Source: Hippopus hippopus (Eukaryota > Mollusca > Bivalvia > Cardiida > Cardiidae). Taken from it: 64,000 nucleotides of DNA. The notes under the pieces are model-generated. The model made no database searches. It was not told where the DNA came from and was given only the letters and a program-made list of their open reading frames with translations. Positions 21,018-32,683 of this stretch are shown here, piece after piece. The position numbers and the translations under genes were made by a program. Each line of letters starts with the position of its first letter. Within the stretch, counting starts at the first letter, position 1. Location of the stretch: NCBI GenBank assembly GCA_946811185.2, contig OX328104.1, forward strand, positions 52,250,505 through 52,314,504, given 5' to 3'.

Positions 21018-21269
21018 AGTACCTTAGCAAAGGCGGGTTTATGCATCACCGTAATGCATTATACCAAGCCATTCAGTATATGATTGCAGATCCATAAAAT
21101 CCATTTTGTCTAGCAACCGGCTGAATTTTGAGGTACACTGTCCTTAAACATGCAAAAAAAAATACCAAAGGGAAAAGTATCGACCCAGGTCAGCCTATGT
21201 TGACTGCGCTGCCTAAACTGGGTCGATTTTTTCCTCAGATGCATGAAGTCCCCTTTTCACAGAGCATGG
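21018..21269 (-). mobile_element. Family-2 MITE, diverged
   Basis: Right end cttttcacagagcatgg, body motif gcagatccataaaatccatt and palindrome remnant caggtcagcctatgttgac / ctaaactgggtcga. Confidence 0.75.
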
Positions 21270-21763
21270 ATGTTCAACAATATAGTTTCAGCTTCTCCTT
21301 TGATTATTTTGTTATGGTGAATCCAACATTTGAAAGTACAGTTTTTGGAAAGTGTGTGATCATTCTTTATTTACTGCTCAGTTTTATGTCTTTACATCTT
21401 TTCCCAATTGACTATGCGATGCCTGGCAGTACTATTACTGACAAAACCACTCGGCTGGAATAGGACAAGGTCATCGGTAAATTTTGATTAATTTGTGTTT
21501 GAGCTGTAAGGTACTGAGTTGTTCGAATTAGATCGATTGAATCAAATTTATTTGAAGACAAGATTTTTACAATTTACATGCAGAACAATCTCTCTAAATG
21601 ATCGATTTATGGAAACCGAACTAGAACTTGCGCCATGAAGTTGTTCCAAAGATTATTAAGCTTGATCATTAGGACGCCCTACTCCTTCACAAATGTCTCT
21701 GACACTGTGTGGCTTTCTCTATCTATTTGACTGTTTTTGGATCAAAAACTTTGCTCCCATGTA
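21270..21763. other. No recognised feature
   Basis: No supported gene. The 111-codon frame at 21128-21463 overlaps a MITE and has no domain. Confidence 0.4.
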
Positions 21764-21986
21764 CCATGGACAATGCTCTGGCAAAAGGTAGTGTAATGCA
21801 TTATACCAACCAAGTCATCACATAACTACGGATACATAAAACCCACTTTGTGTAACAACTGACTAAATCATGAGATATAATGCTCCTGTGACCTGCAGAA
21901 AATTGACCAATAACAAACTGTGAACGCTGTCATGGGTTGATACATTTTGCGTATGTCTTAAGTCCATTTTGCCAGAGCGTAGCTTA
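21764..21986 (-). mobile_element. Family-2 MITE, palindrome mostly deleted
   Basis: Ends acaatgctctggcaaaagg and ttttgccagagcgtagc are inverted repeats. The body motif gcagaaaattgaccaataac is kept. The centre is reduced to gctgtcatgggttgatac. Confidence 0.7.
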
Positions 21987-22899
21987 TATTTAGTCTGAGC
22001 AATGGGAAGTTTTCGTCCATATGTCGATATATCTGCACTACCAGTCGCACCATCATTCTCTCTGTATCTTGGCTTGCTTCTTAACTTGGGACAACAGTGT
22101 AGTTTGTAAAGGCGATGCCAGCGTTTGTGATATAGATAATTAGCTGTGTCGAGTCGCTGGACGTTGGTTTAGCGCTTCAGCTGTTCGAGAGTCGGATCAT
22201 TGATCTCTACAACCGCTCTAAGTACGACACTAATAAACATTATGCTACGTAAACTTACGCCATATTCCAAGCGACCACGGCAGCCCCGTTTGTCCGAAAC
22301 GTAGTGTGCCGTGAGATTTTGGGTGTTTTTTTTCCGACATTTCCAAGTTTAGTTACCCTACGTTTACACCATGTTCCCGTAAGCCACGACAGCCCCGTTT
22401 CTGACAATCGTGGACAAAACGGGATTAACGTAACACAATCCAGGGGGACGGCATAAGCAAACTTATCAGACCGTGATTGCCGTCGTTGCCGTCAAAAAAT
22501 TTGCCATGGCAGTCCTTGTGCAGATGAGAAACCTAAAAGACCGTAGCGGAACGGGTTGATCGCATCAGAACTTACCAGCACGTAACAAGTCGTAACAAGA
22601 CTCAGAGACGATCCGTGTTGGGACGTGTAACCAATTTTTTTAACCGGTATCTCACGGTTCTTTCAAATTTTGTCAGGTTTTGTCGCGGTTCTTCGGGCAA
22701 GCTTAGATATGTCCGAGCCGTTTTGTTGCGTTCTATCCATGTCGCGGAATGTACCGGTTTATGGATCGACGTGTTATGATGCAGTGCATTCAACTACGGC
22801 CTGATCGGACGTGCGCGGTCTCGGAGCATGTAAAAGCTGCGATAGTCCAAGAAGTCAAAGTTTGCATTTTTCGAGCCACAGGGAAAACAATGTCCATCT

Positions 22900-23150
22900 T
22901 CATGGCACCACCTCCTATGTCACCAGTTGAGGACCAGATTCAACCTCATATCCACGAGGGCCTAATGTTTCTCATACTTCTGAGTCGGAGCTCTCCATTT
23001 ATCGGACTCCACAGAAACAGCAAACACTTTATTATTGTATGCTTCTACAATGCATTGCAAAGTTTTCCAACCATATGGTAGATCTGAGTACTTTACTACA
23101 CTGAAATGCATAGAAAAGTGATGAAGAGTTGTATCTTATGGCCAGATGCC
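22900..23150 (-). pseudogene. HARBI1-like fragment of element A, downstream part
   Basis: The minus strand, with frame changes, gives LRHLATG, then SVESDKWRAPTQKYE. Both match positions in HARBI1 transposases: an LRYLATGD-like helix, and a WRAIAQ-like segment before the first catalytic motif (ALDGKH in the family, not visible here). The gene is split by the insertion of element C and by several frameshifts, and later parts are too decayed to read. The 5' part is at 27549-27790 on the other side of element C. Confidence 0.6.
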
Positions 23151-23601
23151 TAACAACCCTGTCCCACCTTACTGAAATTCGCAGCGAAATAATAACGAAA
23201 ATTCAGAAAGCAATTTCACAGAATTCGTAGCATTTCTATTCGGTGAACTCTTGTTTGAACGATTGTGCACCGACAATACACCGAAAAAATGACGAACTAG
23301 TAACGAATAGCTCGAATAGCCAACGTCATTTCTCCGAATTATTCCTAATTTCGTTCTGAAACCTCGACGAATTCCTGCCGTTTAAGTAACGACTATAACG
23401 AATATCGAACGTTCACCAACCGATTTATCCGCATGATTAACGAGCCCATAACGAATCGTGTACGACATTCAACTGAATATGCCGAATACTGCCGAAGACT
23501 CTTGGCGAATCAGATTTCCCCATGTTTTTGCTCCGGAATTTTGTGAAATATATTCTTTTGCTGCTAGTGTTCATTTGTTCAGTAGCTTTCACGGTAGAAA
23601 C

Positions 23602-25114
23602 ATGGTAAGACGAGGAAAAGGGAATAAGGGCAGCCAGAAAGATGAAGCTGCCCAGCCTGCCAGTATACCTTCCAGCAAAGAACGAACACCTTCACCATCC
23701 AGGGGCTCCGGATCCGACTTTGTGGCCTCGGTTGCATCCCAGCCGCCTTCAGCTGCAACAAAAACCAAGACACACTTCACACTGACCAAACAGGAGAATC
23801 CTATGCAGAAAGTCAGCCAAGTGGTCCGAGAGCAGGCCGCCAGCATGAATGTTGAACCCAACGCACGACAGGGGTGGTTCCGGTCCATGAGGGACAAATA
23901 CACTTGACTGATCCCCACGAAAAAGTGGTTCTGAGGCTCAAAGAATGACTGAACCGGTGCAATGGCTGGTAGATGGCTTCGCTTTCCCACGATCGCCTAT
24001 TCGCCATAAGTCTAAGGAAGTAAAAAGTGCAAGTTTTAACCATTTTACCTACCACTGAACGTGAAAGAAATTATATCTTGTTTACTTTTCACTTTAGCAA
24101 TTTACCTTTTTCAAATTTGTTTTAAAATTGTCTCATACATATTAAACACTAAACGTTGAAATATCTTTTTTTTGTGCATTCTCACAGTTGAAACCAGCCA
24201 CTGCCGCTGCTACCGCCGGTCCTTCTGCAGATCCTTTATCTGTACCCAAACCAGTCAACCTCGAAATGGAGGAAGAATGCCAAACAGAAAAGGCAGTCAA
24301 GGAAGCTCAGTCGGAAAACAACCAATCAAAGAACAAGGTGCAGGGGGGGGGGGGCATCGCGAAGGGAATACAGAAAACAGGTCAACTGATCACTATCATC
24401 GCCAAGCCACAAGCAATGATGAAAGAGGTTGCCTTAGCGAACTATGTAAGAGACAGTCTCCTGGCTATGTCCCCAGTCATGTTTAAGGTGGCTAGACGTG
24501 GGATGAACGACATTTGGACTAAATTAATGGAGGAAGATAAAGATGGTGATGCAGGGCTTCCAACTTCAAAAATCCAGCAGCCAAGACCCCCGGCACCGGT
24601 CCAGCCACAGAATAGGTTACAGTGTCCACAGCCACAGCATTCTTACCAGTACCAACATTCACAGCTTCAACAGTCATTCCAGTACCAACAACCACAGCAA
24701 CCTTACCATTTCCAACAGCAGCAACAGTTTCGGCAACCGTCAACTCCTATCTCTGCAACCACCAGCACTGTGTCAGCGGCGCTAGGTTCTGTGTCAGTGG
24801 TACTCGAACAAAGCTTTTCAGACCTATGCAGTATGTCAGGATTTAGTATGCTGGAGTCAAACTTACCGACAGTCAAGTCCAGATCGACATTGTACACACC
24901 ACCAACCACAACAGAACAAATCGACCTTTATGTTATCCTGCTAGAGAACCTGGTCTGTGATGCATTAATAGTCAACTTTCAGTTTTACGGTATTCAGCCC
25001 ATTATTGAATTAAAATGGCGATTCTTAAGATGGATATTAAAATTTCAGTGCAGTTGCAAGCATTCAATGATCCGGTATATAGTCCGAGTCGTTGCACGCT
25101 TGCATCCATACTGA
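23602..25114 (+). pseudogene. Harbinger Myb/MADF-like accessory protein, disrupted
   Basis: It likely starts at ATG 23602 (MVRRGKGNKG). Exon 1 contains HFTLTKQEN and WFRSMRDKYT, the pattern of a trihelix/MADF-type DNA-binding domain. The frame shifts just after RDKYT and continues in another frame with SEAQRMTEPVQWLVDGFAF and SPIRHKSKE. A plausible intron runs from gtaaaa near 24020 to the ttctcacag acceptor at 24187. Exon 2 (from 24188) has a Lys/Gln-rich region, then a conserved block TGQLITIIAKPQAMMKEVAL, a long Gln/Tyr-rich stretch, and STLYTPPTTT near the end. In characterised Harbinger systems this partner takes the transposase to the nucleus and binds the element ends. A G10-11 run near 24344 is another possible frame hazard. 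The exact end is uncertain. Confidence 0.75.
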
Positions 25115-25588
25115 AATATAAAAGACCACACGGACGATCATGATTAGACACTGACTATGGGTGGATTACAATGAGAGTGAATCTGCATTTTGTTGTGAAT
25201 ATTTCACGCTTTTTTATAGTGTTTTGGTTAACCTTAAAGCGCCAAATAAAGAAAATAGACATTTTTAGCTAGCCTATACCGATTAATTGTAATTTCAGTG
25301 CTTGAATCCTTGCGATTGGCACTCTAAGGGTTAATTTTGTATTGTATTCTTGCTATTTGAAACAAAATATTGAACTTAAATATTTCAAAGAATACTGTGG
25401 AAAAAGGATTTCCATGGATATGAAAGTTCTCAATGATTTCTGAACATTTTATTTTTACAGCTGTATATTGTGTTATTCAAATCAAAAAGGGTTCATTCTA
25501 AAACACAAAAATCCCAATTTGAATTTAACAAAAATAGTTGGCTTACGTATCTTAAATTAAAATGATCTATGTTTAATTTAAACATTGT

Positions 25589-26688
25589 CTATATCATTTT
25601 TGCTTGCCATGGCACTGCACCTATTTCTGAGTTGACCCAATGGCTAAGTAAATTGCGCTGTCTTTTAGCTTCTTTGGTAGCGACGTTTGGCCCTGACACG
25701 TTGATGGTATCTTCAGGGTTTTGACCTTCCCTGTATGCACCCGCTGCGAAGTCACGATCTGCATTCTCTGCACGGTCTACTTGGCAATTCTTAACAGTTG
25801 ATGACACCGGGAAATCGAACCGTCAGCAGATTGTGGAGAATGATACAGGTTGTCACTATAAGCTTCACTGTGGAGGGTCTGTGTCGCATAGTGTTTAACA
25901 AAACTTGGAATCGTTGTACCAATATCCCAAACGCATTCTCGACTACCATGCGGGCACGTGACAGTCTATAATTGAATATCCTCTCATCGTGATCCATGCC
26001 TCGGCGACTGTATGGCTTAATCATGCTGGTACGTAATGAAAAGGCGAAATAAGGTACATCTATACTGTCACCAGACAGAGGTTCTGATAGCGGGAATCCT
26101 TTTGTGCCATCAACGCAGCACTCCTTCAGCTTCCTGAAACTGAATACTTGGTCATCAGATACAGAGCCCATGCCACCAATATCAGCCCATAGAAACTTGT
26201 AGTCAGCATCAACCAGGGCTAACAACACCACAGAGTAAATCTTTAAAATAATTAAAGAACAGAGAGCCTTTTTTCGTGGACAACGGAGAGCAACATGTTT
26301 GCCATCAAGCGCCCCACATGTGTGTGGAAAGTTCCATCTCTGGTAAAAATGACTTGCAAATTCACGCCAACCGTCAGGATTATTTGGAAAGACCGTCGCC
26401 TCATCGAGGTAATAATCTATGAGAGCTTGAGACACTTCCTTAACAACTTTTGAAATGGTGTTATGTGGCACTCGCCATGCAAATTTCATGGAAGCATAAC
26501 TGTTGCCGGATGACAGGTGACACAGTGTTATAGCTTACCTCCAACCAGGTTCCCTGGGGAGCTCTATAGAACGTGTGCTGTTCGGTGATTCTGGGCCGCA
26601 CCTTTTGCAACAACTCATCAGACATTGCTGGTGGCACACGCATGAAGTTGTAGTATGCCGCGGTGTCTTTGTTCCTCAGTTCAACCAT
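25589..26688 (-). pseudogene. HARBI1-like DDE transposase, frameshifted
   Basis: Three minus-strand blocks make up the protein. The first (26688-26570) starts MVELRNKDTAAYYNFMRVPP and contains ITEQHTFYRAP. A frameshift and an in-frame TAA follow near 26545. The second block (26489-25791) has AWRVPHNTISKVVKEVSQAL, GALDGKHVALRCP (first Asp), LALVDADYKF (second Asp) and RARMVVENAFGIL (the Glu), so the DDE triad of the DDE_Tnp_4 type is all present. The expected GSLYFNYKGF-like motif is distorted by small compensating shifts near 26250. A third block (25807-25589) after another frameshift ends with GPNVATKEAKRQRNLLSHWV and AVPWQAKMI, the usual tail. The enzyme excises and inserts Harbinger DNA at TWA sites. 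Inactive as it stands; probably recently degraded, because motifs are clean. Confidence 0.88.
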
Positions 26689-27548
26689 TAGTTATGTCGT
26701 ATATACCAAAGTTGATTCTTCTCTCTATCCATGGGCGGACCCGTATATACCAAAGTTGGTTCCTCTCTCTATCCATGAGCGGACCCAATACTCGTGTTTT
26801 CTTTTCTGGTTTCAGTCCTTTTTTCCTCTTCCATGACTTTATTAGCAGCTACTAACTTTGCAAACAATTCATTTTGTAGTTTTAGGGCTGCTATCAGCTG
26901 CTGCCTCTGTTCATTGGAGATATGTGACAAATCCATTGACTAATTTCAATTTCAAGAATTTTATAGATACTGTGTCCAGCTCAGCATCTGCAAGGAGAAT
27001 GAAGCCTTTACCCAAAATACACGATTCATAGAAGGAAAACTATGTTGGAGCGTTGTTCAAACGGCAATTTGAACTGCAGTCGCGGAAAACCAGTTACAAC
27101 ATCGATATTAATGTCCGGCAATCGTCCTACCTACATGGCGCGAATCGTTTGGGATTCGTTGGCCCTTTCAGTCAGCTCGGTACATTAACGCACCCTAATT
27201 GAAACGAAAGCGGTAGAGATTTGGTGCGAACATGATGATTATTCCGCAGAAGGATTCAATGTGATTTATTTACGAGAGCAGAACGAAAGGCACGACAGTT
27301 AAACGCACTGCTACTGATCCCTCTGCAGGCCTTATATACCGAACGGAATCCGAAAAATATGATCGTTGTAATCGTCGGAAAAGTTTGTGCATGCGTAAAA
27401 ATACTTTTAGTGGACAGCGAAAATCGACGAATGCCGGACGAAAAGTAGTGAATACAAGCTGTTGGCGGGACGAACACATAACAAATACACGGAATTTAAT
27501 TCGGTGCGCATTCGGTGGAATTTTCAGCTAGGTGGGACAGGGTGGTAA

Positions 27549-27790
27549 GTTAGGAATAACTTCCGATAAGGTTGTAAAGCAAAGGTGAACCTCTCGCCCA
27601 ATCTCTCAATAACTGATGTTAACCGTTCCAGCATTTTGTCAAAGGAGCTCTGGAGGGATCCTTAGATAGTTTTGCAATGAGTTGATATCTCAGGGCAAAA
27701 CTTTTTGGTCAGAATTGTTGAGCAGTGACCGAGGTGTTGCTTCTTTTCTTCTTTATCCTTTCGCGCACTCACGTGGATCTAAGTTTTCTC
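27549..27790 (-). pseudogene. HARBI1-like fragment of element A, N-terminal part
   Basis: On the minus strand, from about 27690 downward, the frames give INSLQNYLRIPPELL, then ERLGERFTFALQPYR just before the TAA at which element C is inserted. This is the N-terminal part of a HARBI1-like protein (the ...NFLRMPPxxFDELL... and LxxRFTxALxPYR positions). Upstream (27700-27790) a basic region matches the corresponding part of element B. Several stops and frameshifts are present. The next part of the same gene is at 22900-23150. Confidence 0.6.
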
Positions 27791-28689
27791 GCCCTTCTTT
27801 TTCTCTTTTCTCTTGCCTTATGCAATTTTGAATTCTGTCCCGAATTGTATTGTATGAATGCATCAAGGAAAATATAAAAAAAACCCCAAAATGTTCTTCA
27901 TCTTTGCATGTTATTATGCATGTGAAAACTTTGGCAGAACGTGATGAACGTGTTAGACCTTGAAAGGAACATTAGAAAAGTGAGAGGGCTGATCAGAACT
28001 TGACGAGCCGGGATGGAACGTACTCACATCCGTGGTAGAACGAAGGTAGCCTTAGGAGATCTTTTGGCAACTGAGCAACGCCTTCCATCCACGGCTTGTC
28101 ACGGATACCGTGAGGTACCGTAAAGAGACCTTACTAAACTTGGTAAATGAAGAAAAAAAAAAACGACCAAAATCTCACGGCACACCACGTTTCAGACAAA
28201 CGGGGCTGCCGTGGCTGCCGGGAACATGGTGTAAACGTGGGGTTAGGTCTATATAGGTTTCTTTATGGTATCTCACGGTATCCGTGACGGGCCGTGGAGG
28301 CACGGGGCTGTTCAGTTTTACGGGGCCAACAGATCTACTATGGTTTGAACAGCGTTCTATCACGTGGGCGAGTACGCTCTTATCAGACTTGTCGAGTTCT
28401 GATAAGACCCCTCGTGTTTCTAAAGTTCCTATCAAGGTTTGACACGTTTTTAACGTTCTGTTAAGGTTTTCTAGGGATGGAACGTGGTAGACAGGCATTT
28501 TTGGAGCACGTTTATGTCCACGGTATAAAAGGAAGGCCTTCAAAGCAGTAATTTTCATTGTAGTCAAAGATTTTTACTTGCCAACAGGATATGCAAAGAT
28601 GAAGAAGATTTTTTATATATATTTGCTTGGTGTATCGTAAATACAATTTTTGTGTCAGCCAAATTGAGAATTATAGCGAGGACGGAGTG

Positions 28690-29150
28690 CAAACTTTGCA
28701 GTAAGCAAGAGGAAAGAGAAGTCGGCGGACGAGAAGATCAAGATCTATGTTGGAATGCAAATGGATGTAGAAAAAAGAAAACAGCATCTCGGCCACTGCT
28801 CAACATTTCTCACCAGAGTTTCGCACTCTGGTCAATACATTCTAAAACCATCTACGGATGCCTCCAAAGGTCTTTGACGAACACCTGGTAAGGATAACGC
28901 CAGTCTTTGAGAGACAGAACACGGGCTTTGCATTTAAAAATCTGCAGTTATTTCTGACTCTGAAAAATCTGGCCATAGGAGACAATTACTTTTCATTTTT
29001 CTATGCATGTCGGTGTAGTACAGCAGCCAGATCTGCCATATTGTGCGAGAAGTGGGCAATAGCACTATAAAACGGAGGAGTCCGCTGTTTCTGTGCCGCC
29101 CGATGAATGGAGAGCTCCGGCTCAGGAGGTTGAAGACATCAGGCCCGCGA
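28690..29150 (+). pseudogene. HARBI1-like fragment of element B
   Basis: The plus-strand frame at 28858 gives MPPKVFDEHLVRITPVFERQ and then NYFSFFYACRCST. A nearby frame at 29091 gives PPDEWRAPAQEVED. In the family these correspond to the N-terminal helices and to the segment that precedes the first catalytic Asp. That Asp (in ALDGKH) is missing and the following sequence is degraded. It is the opposite-strand relative of the fragment in element A. Confidence 0.65.
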
Positions 29151-29734
29151 GAACCATCTGGTTGAACACTGGTGGCATTAGTGGCGGTGCAGTGACGATG
29201 GCCCCTACGCGTATTTGTATTTGGCTCGAAAAAATGCGAACTTCTCGAAGTAATTCTCCACCGCAGCTTTCATATGCTGCGAAACTGTGTAGATTCGGTC
29301 AGGCCGTAGTAGAGCGCAACGCGAACATAGTACGCCTGATCCGTAAACCGGCGATGCCGGGACGTGTCTTGATAGAACGCAACAAAAAGGCTTGGACATA
29401 GCTAAGCCTGCTTGAAGAAACGCAACAAAACTTGAAAGATTCATGACATACCGGTGAAACAGTTCTTCCACGTCCCAATACGGATCATCTCTAATTCTTG
29501 TTATGTCTTATTACGTGCTGGTAAGTTTTGCTGCGATAAACCTGTCCCGCTTCAATCTGTTACGTTTCTCATTTGCACCGTGACTGCCGTGGCAAATCTT
29601 TTGACAGTTTAAAAATCTGACACGGCAACCACGGCCAACCAACGCAATCACGGTCTTTACGTAATCCCATTTTGTCCACGGTCGTCTGAAACGTTGCTGC
29701 CGTGGCCGCCGGGAACATTTTGTAAACGTAGCCC

Positions 29735-30080
29735 ATCTAGATAGACTAAATTATGGCACATTATCATAAGTGGTAATTGTTGTACAAAACTCGCGAGTAA
29801 AGGTTCTTCATTGATATCTGTATAAATACTACAAATATTATAATACACAATCTGTTTGTATCTACGCAGACAGTTGCATCCACATGATAATCAAGTAGAA
29901 GGCCACATCGAATGTTCGATCCAAAGTAAAAAAATCGTCTGCAAATACTTTCAATTTGGGTACGTCTAATATTTTGTCATCGGATGCAATTGTTCAGCAT
30001 TATTTCAGTCATATCACGGCGGTTCACCAGAATTAGGTTGAGGCTTCCTACTTTCCAAATGAATTTAATCGGTTAACCCT
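29735..30080. other. Spacer with a family-3 MITE fragment
   Basis: At about 29930-29990, aaaatcgtctgcaaatactttcaatttgggtacgtct and attttgtcatcgg are the right third of a family-3 MITE. Nothing else seen. Confidence 0.5.
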
Positions 30081-30290
30081 TTCCCAGACTACAAAATTTT
30101 TTCGCCTTTCAAAATTGACAGGTATTTGCAGACGACCAATTTAAACGTGGCTAACATGACTGGATCTGTATTTGAAACGGCGTAAGAAGTTGTTGGGAAA
30201 ATGCTGGTTACTAAATCCATATTTCTCCTTCGTCCGCATTTTCTTTTTCCAAAAGCTGCCTTACTCTTGATCGACAAGATATAGAATTAT
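30080..30290. mobile_element. Family-3 MITE, diverged
   Basis: Starts ccctttcccagactacaaaa, includes tttgcagacgaccaatttaa and a degraded ggaaaatgctggttac centre. The right end is lost. Confidence 0.6.
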
Positions 30291-30314
30291 CTGTACAAAG
30301 ATTAACGTGTCGAT

Positions 30315-30945
30315 TACTTTGATGCAGACAGTTTGTATCATCAAATCTGCACAATAATGTAGCGTTTCTAATAAAGCTGGTGCGACGGACTATTGCACAA
30401 ATTGCTTAATCTGCAACTTCAGATTGATGGTAAGAGAGTCATCAATCGTCTACTTTGTACGATTATCTTGAATCTTTATCACCGTTTATCACTGATTGTG
30501 ATGTCGAAAACTTCCTATCAAAATTCCAATATTAACGCATTAACTCGTTCACTCCCAATTTAATAAGCTGTACTTTTTCGATGGCTACTTAAAAAACTTC
30601 CGCTGCAAGATGAAGAACCCGTCGGTCATAATCTAGAAACAAGTGGTGGACAATATAGATCAGAGATCAGACTGCACGTTCTGTGCAGTCTGATCTTGAT
30701 CTACACTGTCAACAAAAGCTGCGTGCGTTGTCTACCTTGCGGTAAGATTAAGCAGGATTTCTATTTCCATTGTTATAACTTCTGTATATTCATCGCTTTG
30801 CAATATGCAAATAGAACCCGTGTAATCAGTGTTGACTACTTAGATGCAGACAGTTTGTATATCAAATTTGTCTAGTAATGTTGCGTGTCTGATTAAGCTG
30901 CTGCAGCGGGATATTGGACAAAATTACGCAATCTATGAGTCTGAC
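30315..30945. repeat. Direct repeat pair around a MITE
   Basis: About 110 bases at 30315-30420 recur, diverged, at 30832-30945 (gatgcagacagtttgtat, taataaagctg / gattaagctg, attgcacaaatt / attggacaaaatt). A family-1b MITE lies between them. Confidence 0.6.
30540..30757 (+). mobile_element. Family-1b TTAA MITE
   Basis: The left end TTAACTCGTTCACTCCCAAT differs from family 1, but the centre is the same palindrome (agagatcagactgcacgttc / tgtgcagtctgatcttgatc). The copy at 33650 has the same ends. Confidence 0.75.
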
Positions 30946-31141
30946 ATGGCACTCAAGCTCTGATTACGTTCACATAAACTGAAATAATCGCGTTATTTTC
31001 AGTTGAACATCTTTTAAAGTTTTGTTAAAAAAGAATGAGGTAAAATTATTTGATCAACATCTTTTAGATGCTATTTAATGGTTCTGAATTTTTGTATTCT
31101 TTTAAACATATTCTATCATGTTTGTTTGATTGAAAAATAAA

Positions 31142-31304
31142 CCATACTCTGTGAAAAAGGGGTTTCATGCATTTACACCTAGTATCGACCCATGTCAGCC
31201 TGTGGAGTCTGCGCAGGCTGAGATGGATCGAAACCTTTTACCGTATGTAATTTTTATGCACGTCAAAGGACCATACTAACTCATGATTTAATTCGTTGTA
31301 AGAT
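31142..31304 (+). mobile_element. Family-2 MITE, right half missing
   Basis: Starts ccatactctgtgaaaaagg, has the palindrome atgtcagcctgtggagtct / gcgcaggctgagatgg and body tcaaaggaccatactaactc, then stops. Confidence 0.75.
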
Positions 31305-32060
31305 CGACTGGTCTTTTTGGCTAGGGGCCAACGGCGCCTAGCCTTAGTAACCACGTTTCAGACTTTTGCATGAAAGTTGCAACCACTCTCAACATCATGT
31401 ATAAGTGCGCCCTATTCGCTGTCTCTGATTTGCTGGAACTGCAACTGCCGTTTCTCATTGGCTTGAAACGACACACTCCTCAAAACCGCCTTACACCTTA
31501 CGAGTTATTCATTCGTAATGTAAAATAGAAATTGAAAGCGGGGGTCGGTGTCTACATTTACCGAGAAAATGCCAAAGAAAATATATTCAAAGAAAAAAAA
31601 ATTAACGATGTTTGTTGGCGTGATGAATTTTGAATGAGAACGCTTAAAACAGAAAGAAATTCTCCCATTAGTTTCACCAAATACTCATGCAGAGCATGAC
31701 ACAAACAACACCCGTCTTTACTTCGGGTCGTCGCTGCGTGCACACCTTTGGATCCAGATGGAACGTGGCGGAATTGACATTTGATTGATAAGTCTTGTAT
31801 TGTGTGTATTCATGTATGTTGTGTAAACAGACAAAACCTTTTACCTTGTCAGCCGTAATATATGTACAAATTGGGTAGTTGATGAGTCGGTGTTTTCCTG
31901 GTGCATGGAAATACCGGAATGGACCGGAACGGACCTGATTGGACCGGAATGGATTTCAAGATACTATGTAAACTCTTGTAGCAACAATTTACTTACTTGA
32001 CAATGGAATGGGGGAAAACATGAACATACTCATGTAAGGAAAATAGGAACTTGAAAGAGA
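31305..32060. other. No gene; small hairpin and short tandem repeat
   Basis: A hairpin ggctagg / cctagcc lies at about 31318-31345. A short accggaatgg-type tandem repeat lies at about 31909-31953. No supported coding region. Confidence 0.45.
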
Positions 32061-32061
32061 T

Positions 32062-32445
32062 AAGGCTATAATATCTCTGTCATTACTGAAGATATTTATT
32101 TCAAACTGGGACTGGTGTTAGCTATCAAAAGGGAAACCCATACAAAAGGGACAGGTATCCATAATAGTATTTTTCAAACAGTTATAAATGCCTCTTCTTA
32201 ACTTTGAATGTTCAAATATTTTGATATTTTACAAAACCTTTGTCATTACTGAAGACATTTACTTCAAGCTTGAAGTAGTTGCTTACCATCATATTAACAT
32301 CAAACTTGGGATAGTTGTGAACTATCATAAGGGAACCCATAAATCAGGGGCAGATAAACATCTAGATATTTTTGACACAGTAAATGATAGGCATTTCGAC
32401 TTAAAATTTTCACTTAAAGCAACTGCAGCCGAGCATAGGCATCCA
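32062..32445 (+). repeat. Dispersed repeat with internal units (GCTCGG type), partial
   Basis: Two diverged internal units begin near tctgtcattactgaagata and tttgtcattactgaagaca, and the copy ends in gcaactgcagccgagcatag. It matches the elements at 39172 and 46305 but lacks their left end. Confidence 0.7.
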
Positions 32446-32519
32446 TTTTTTTTTTTACTTTTTAACTGGACATTTCATGATTGAATGCAAATTGCTTTAC
32501 CCATATATGCATTTTCCAC

Positions 32520-32615
32520 TTGCCCCTAGTTATGTATCCATTATTATGTGACGACTTGCTTGGTGTAATGCATCACGGAGATGCGTGAAGTTCCCCTTTC
32601 GCCAGGGAATGGCTC
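32520..32615 (+). mobile_element. Family-2 MITE, right end only
   Basis: Retains tatccattattatgtgacga, gcatcacggagatgcgtgaa and the end tcgccagggaatggctc. Confidence 0.7.
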
Positions 32616-32683
32616 AGTGCTTTCAACTAGTAAGAGCTCACTTCTTCCTATCCTTCCTGGTTCTCTCCAGTTGTAGGACAGAG

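Larger units (their letters stand above)
23154..27545. mobile_element. Harbinger element C (innermost), two-gene type
   Basis: TAA flanks both ends (23151-23153, 27546-27548). Terminal repeats are CAACCCTGTCCCACCT and, inverted, CCACCCTGTCCCACCT. It is 4392 bp. It has the two-gene layout typical of Harbinger: a Myb/MADF-like DNA-binding protein on the plus strand and a DDE transposase on the minus strand, converging. Both genes carry frameshifts. Confidence 0.95.
22356..28242 (-). mobile_element. Harbinger element A, inside B
   Basis: TTA flanks both ends (22353-22355, 28243-28245). Terminal repeats are CCCTACGTTTACACCATGTT and, inverted on the right, CCCCACGTTTACACCATGTT, and they extend to about 45 bases. 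A belongs to the same family as B, in the opposite orientation. Without element C it would be about 1.5 kb with a decayed HARBI1-like fragment on the minus strand. Confidence 0.88.
22245..29734 (+). mobile_element. Harbinger element B (outermost of three)
   Basis: Its left end is at about 22245 (ctacgtaaac then accacggcagccccgtttg) and its right end at about 29734 (inverted: ctacgtttacaaaatgttcc). Removing element A plus one TTA joins catttccaagtttagTTA to ggtctatataggtttcttta, which matches the uninterrupted homologous sequence inside element A. It carries an N-terminal HARBI1-like fragment on the plus strand near 28690-29150. A target duplication for B itself is not clear. Confidence 0.8.

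Noticed and set aside
23589..23990. 133-codon minus-strand frame
   Set aside because: Antisense shadow of the Harbinger Myb-like gene.
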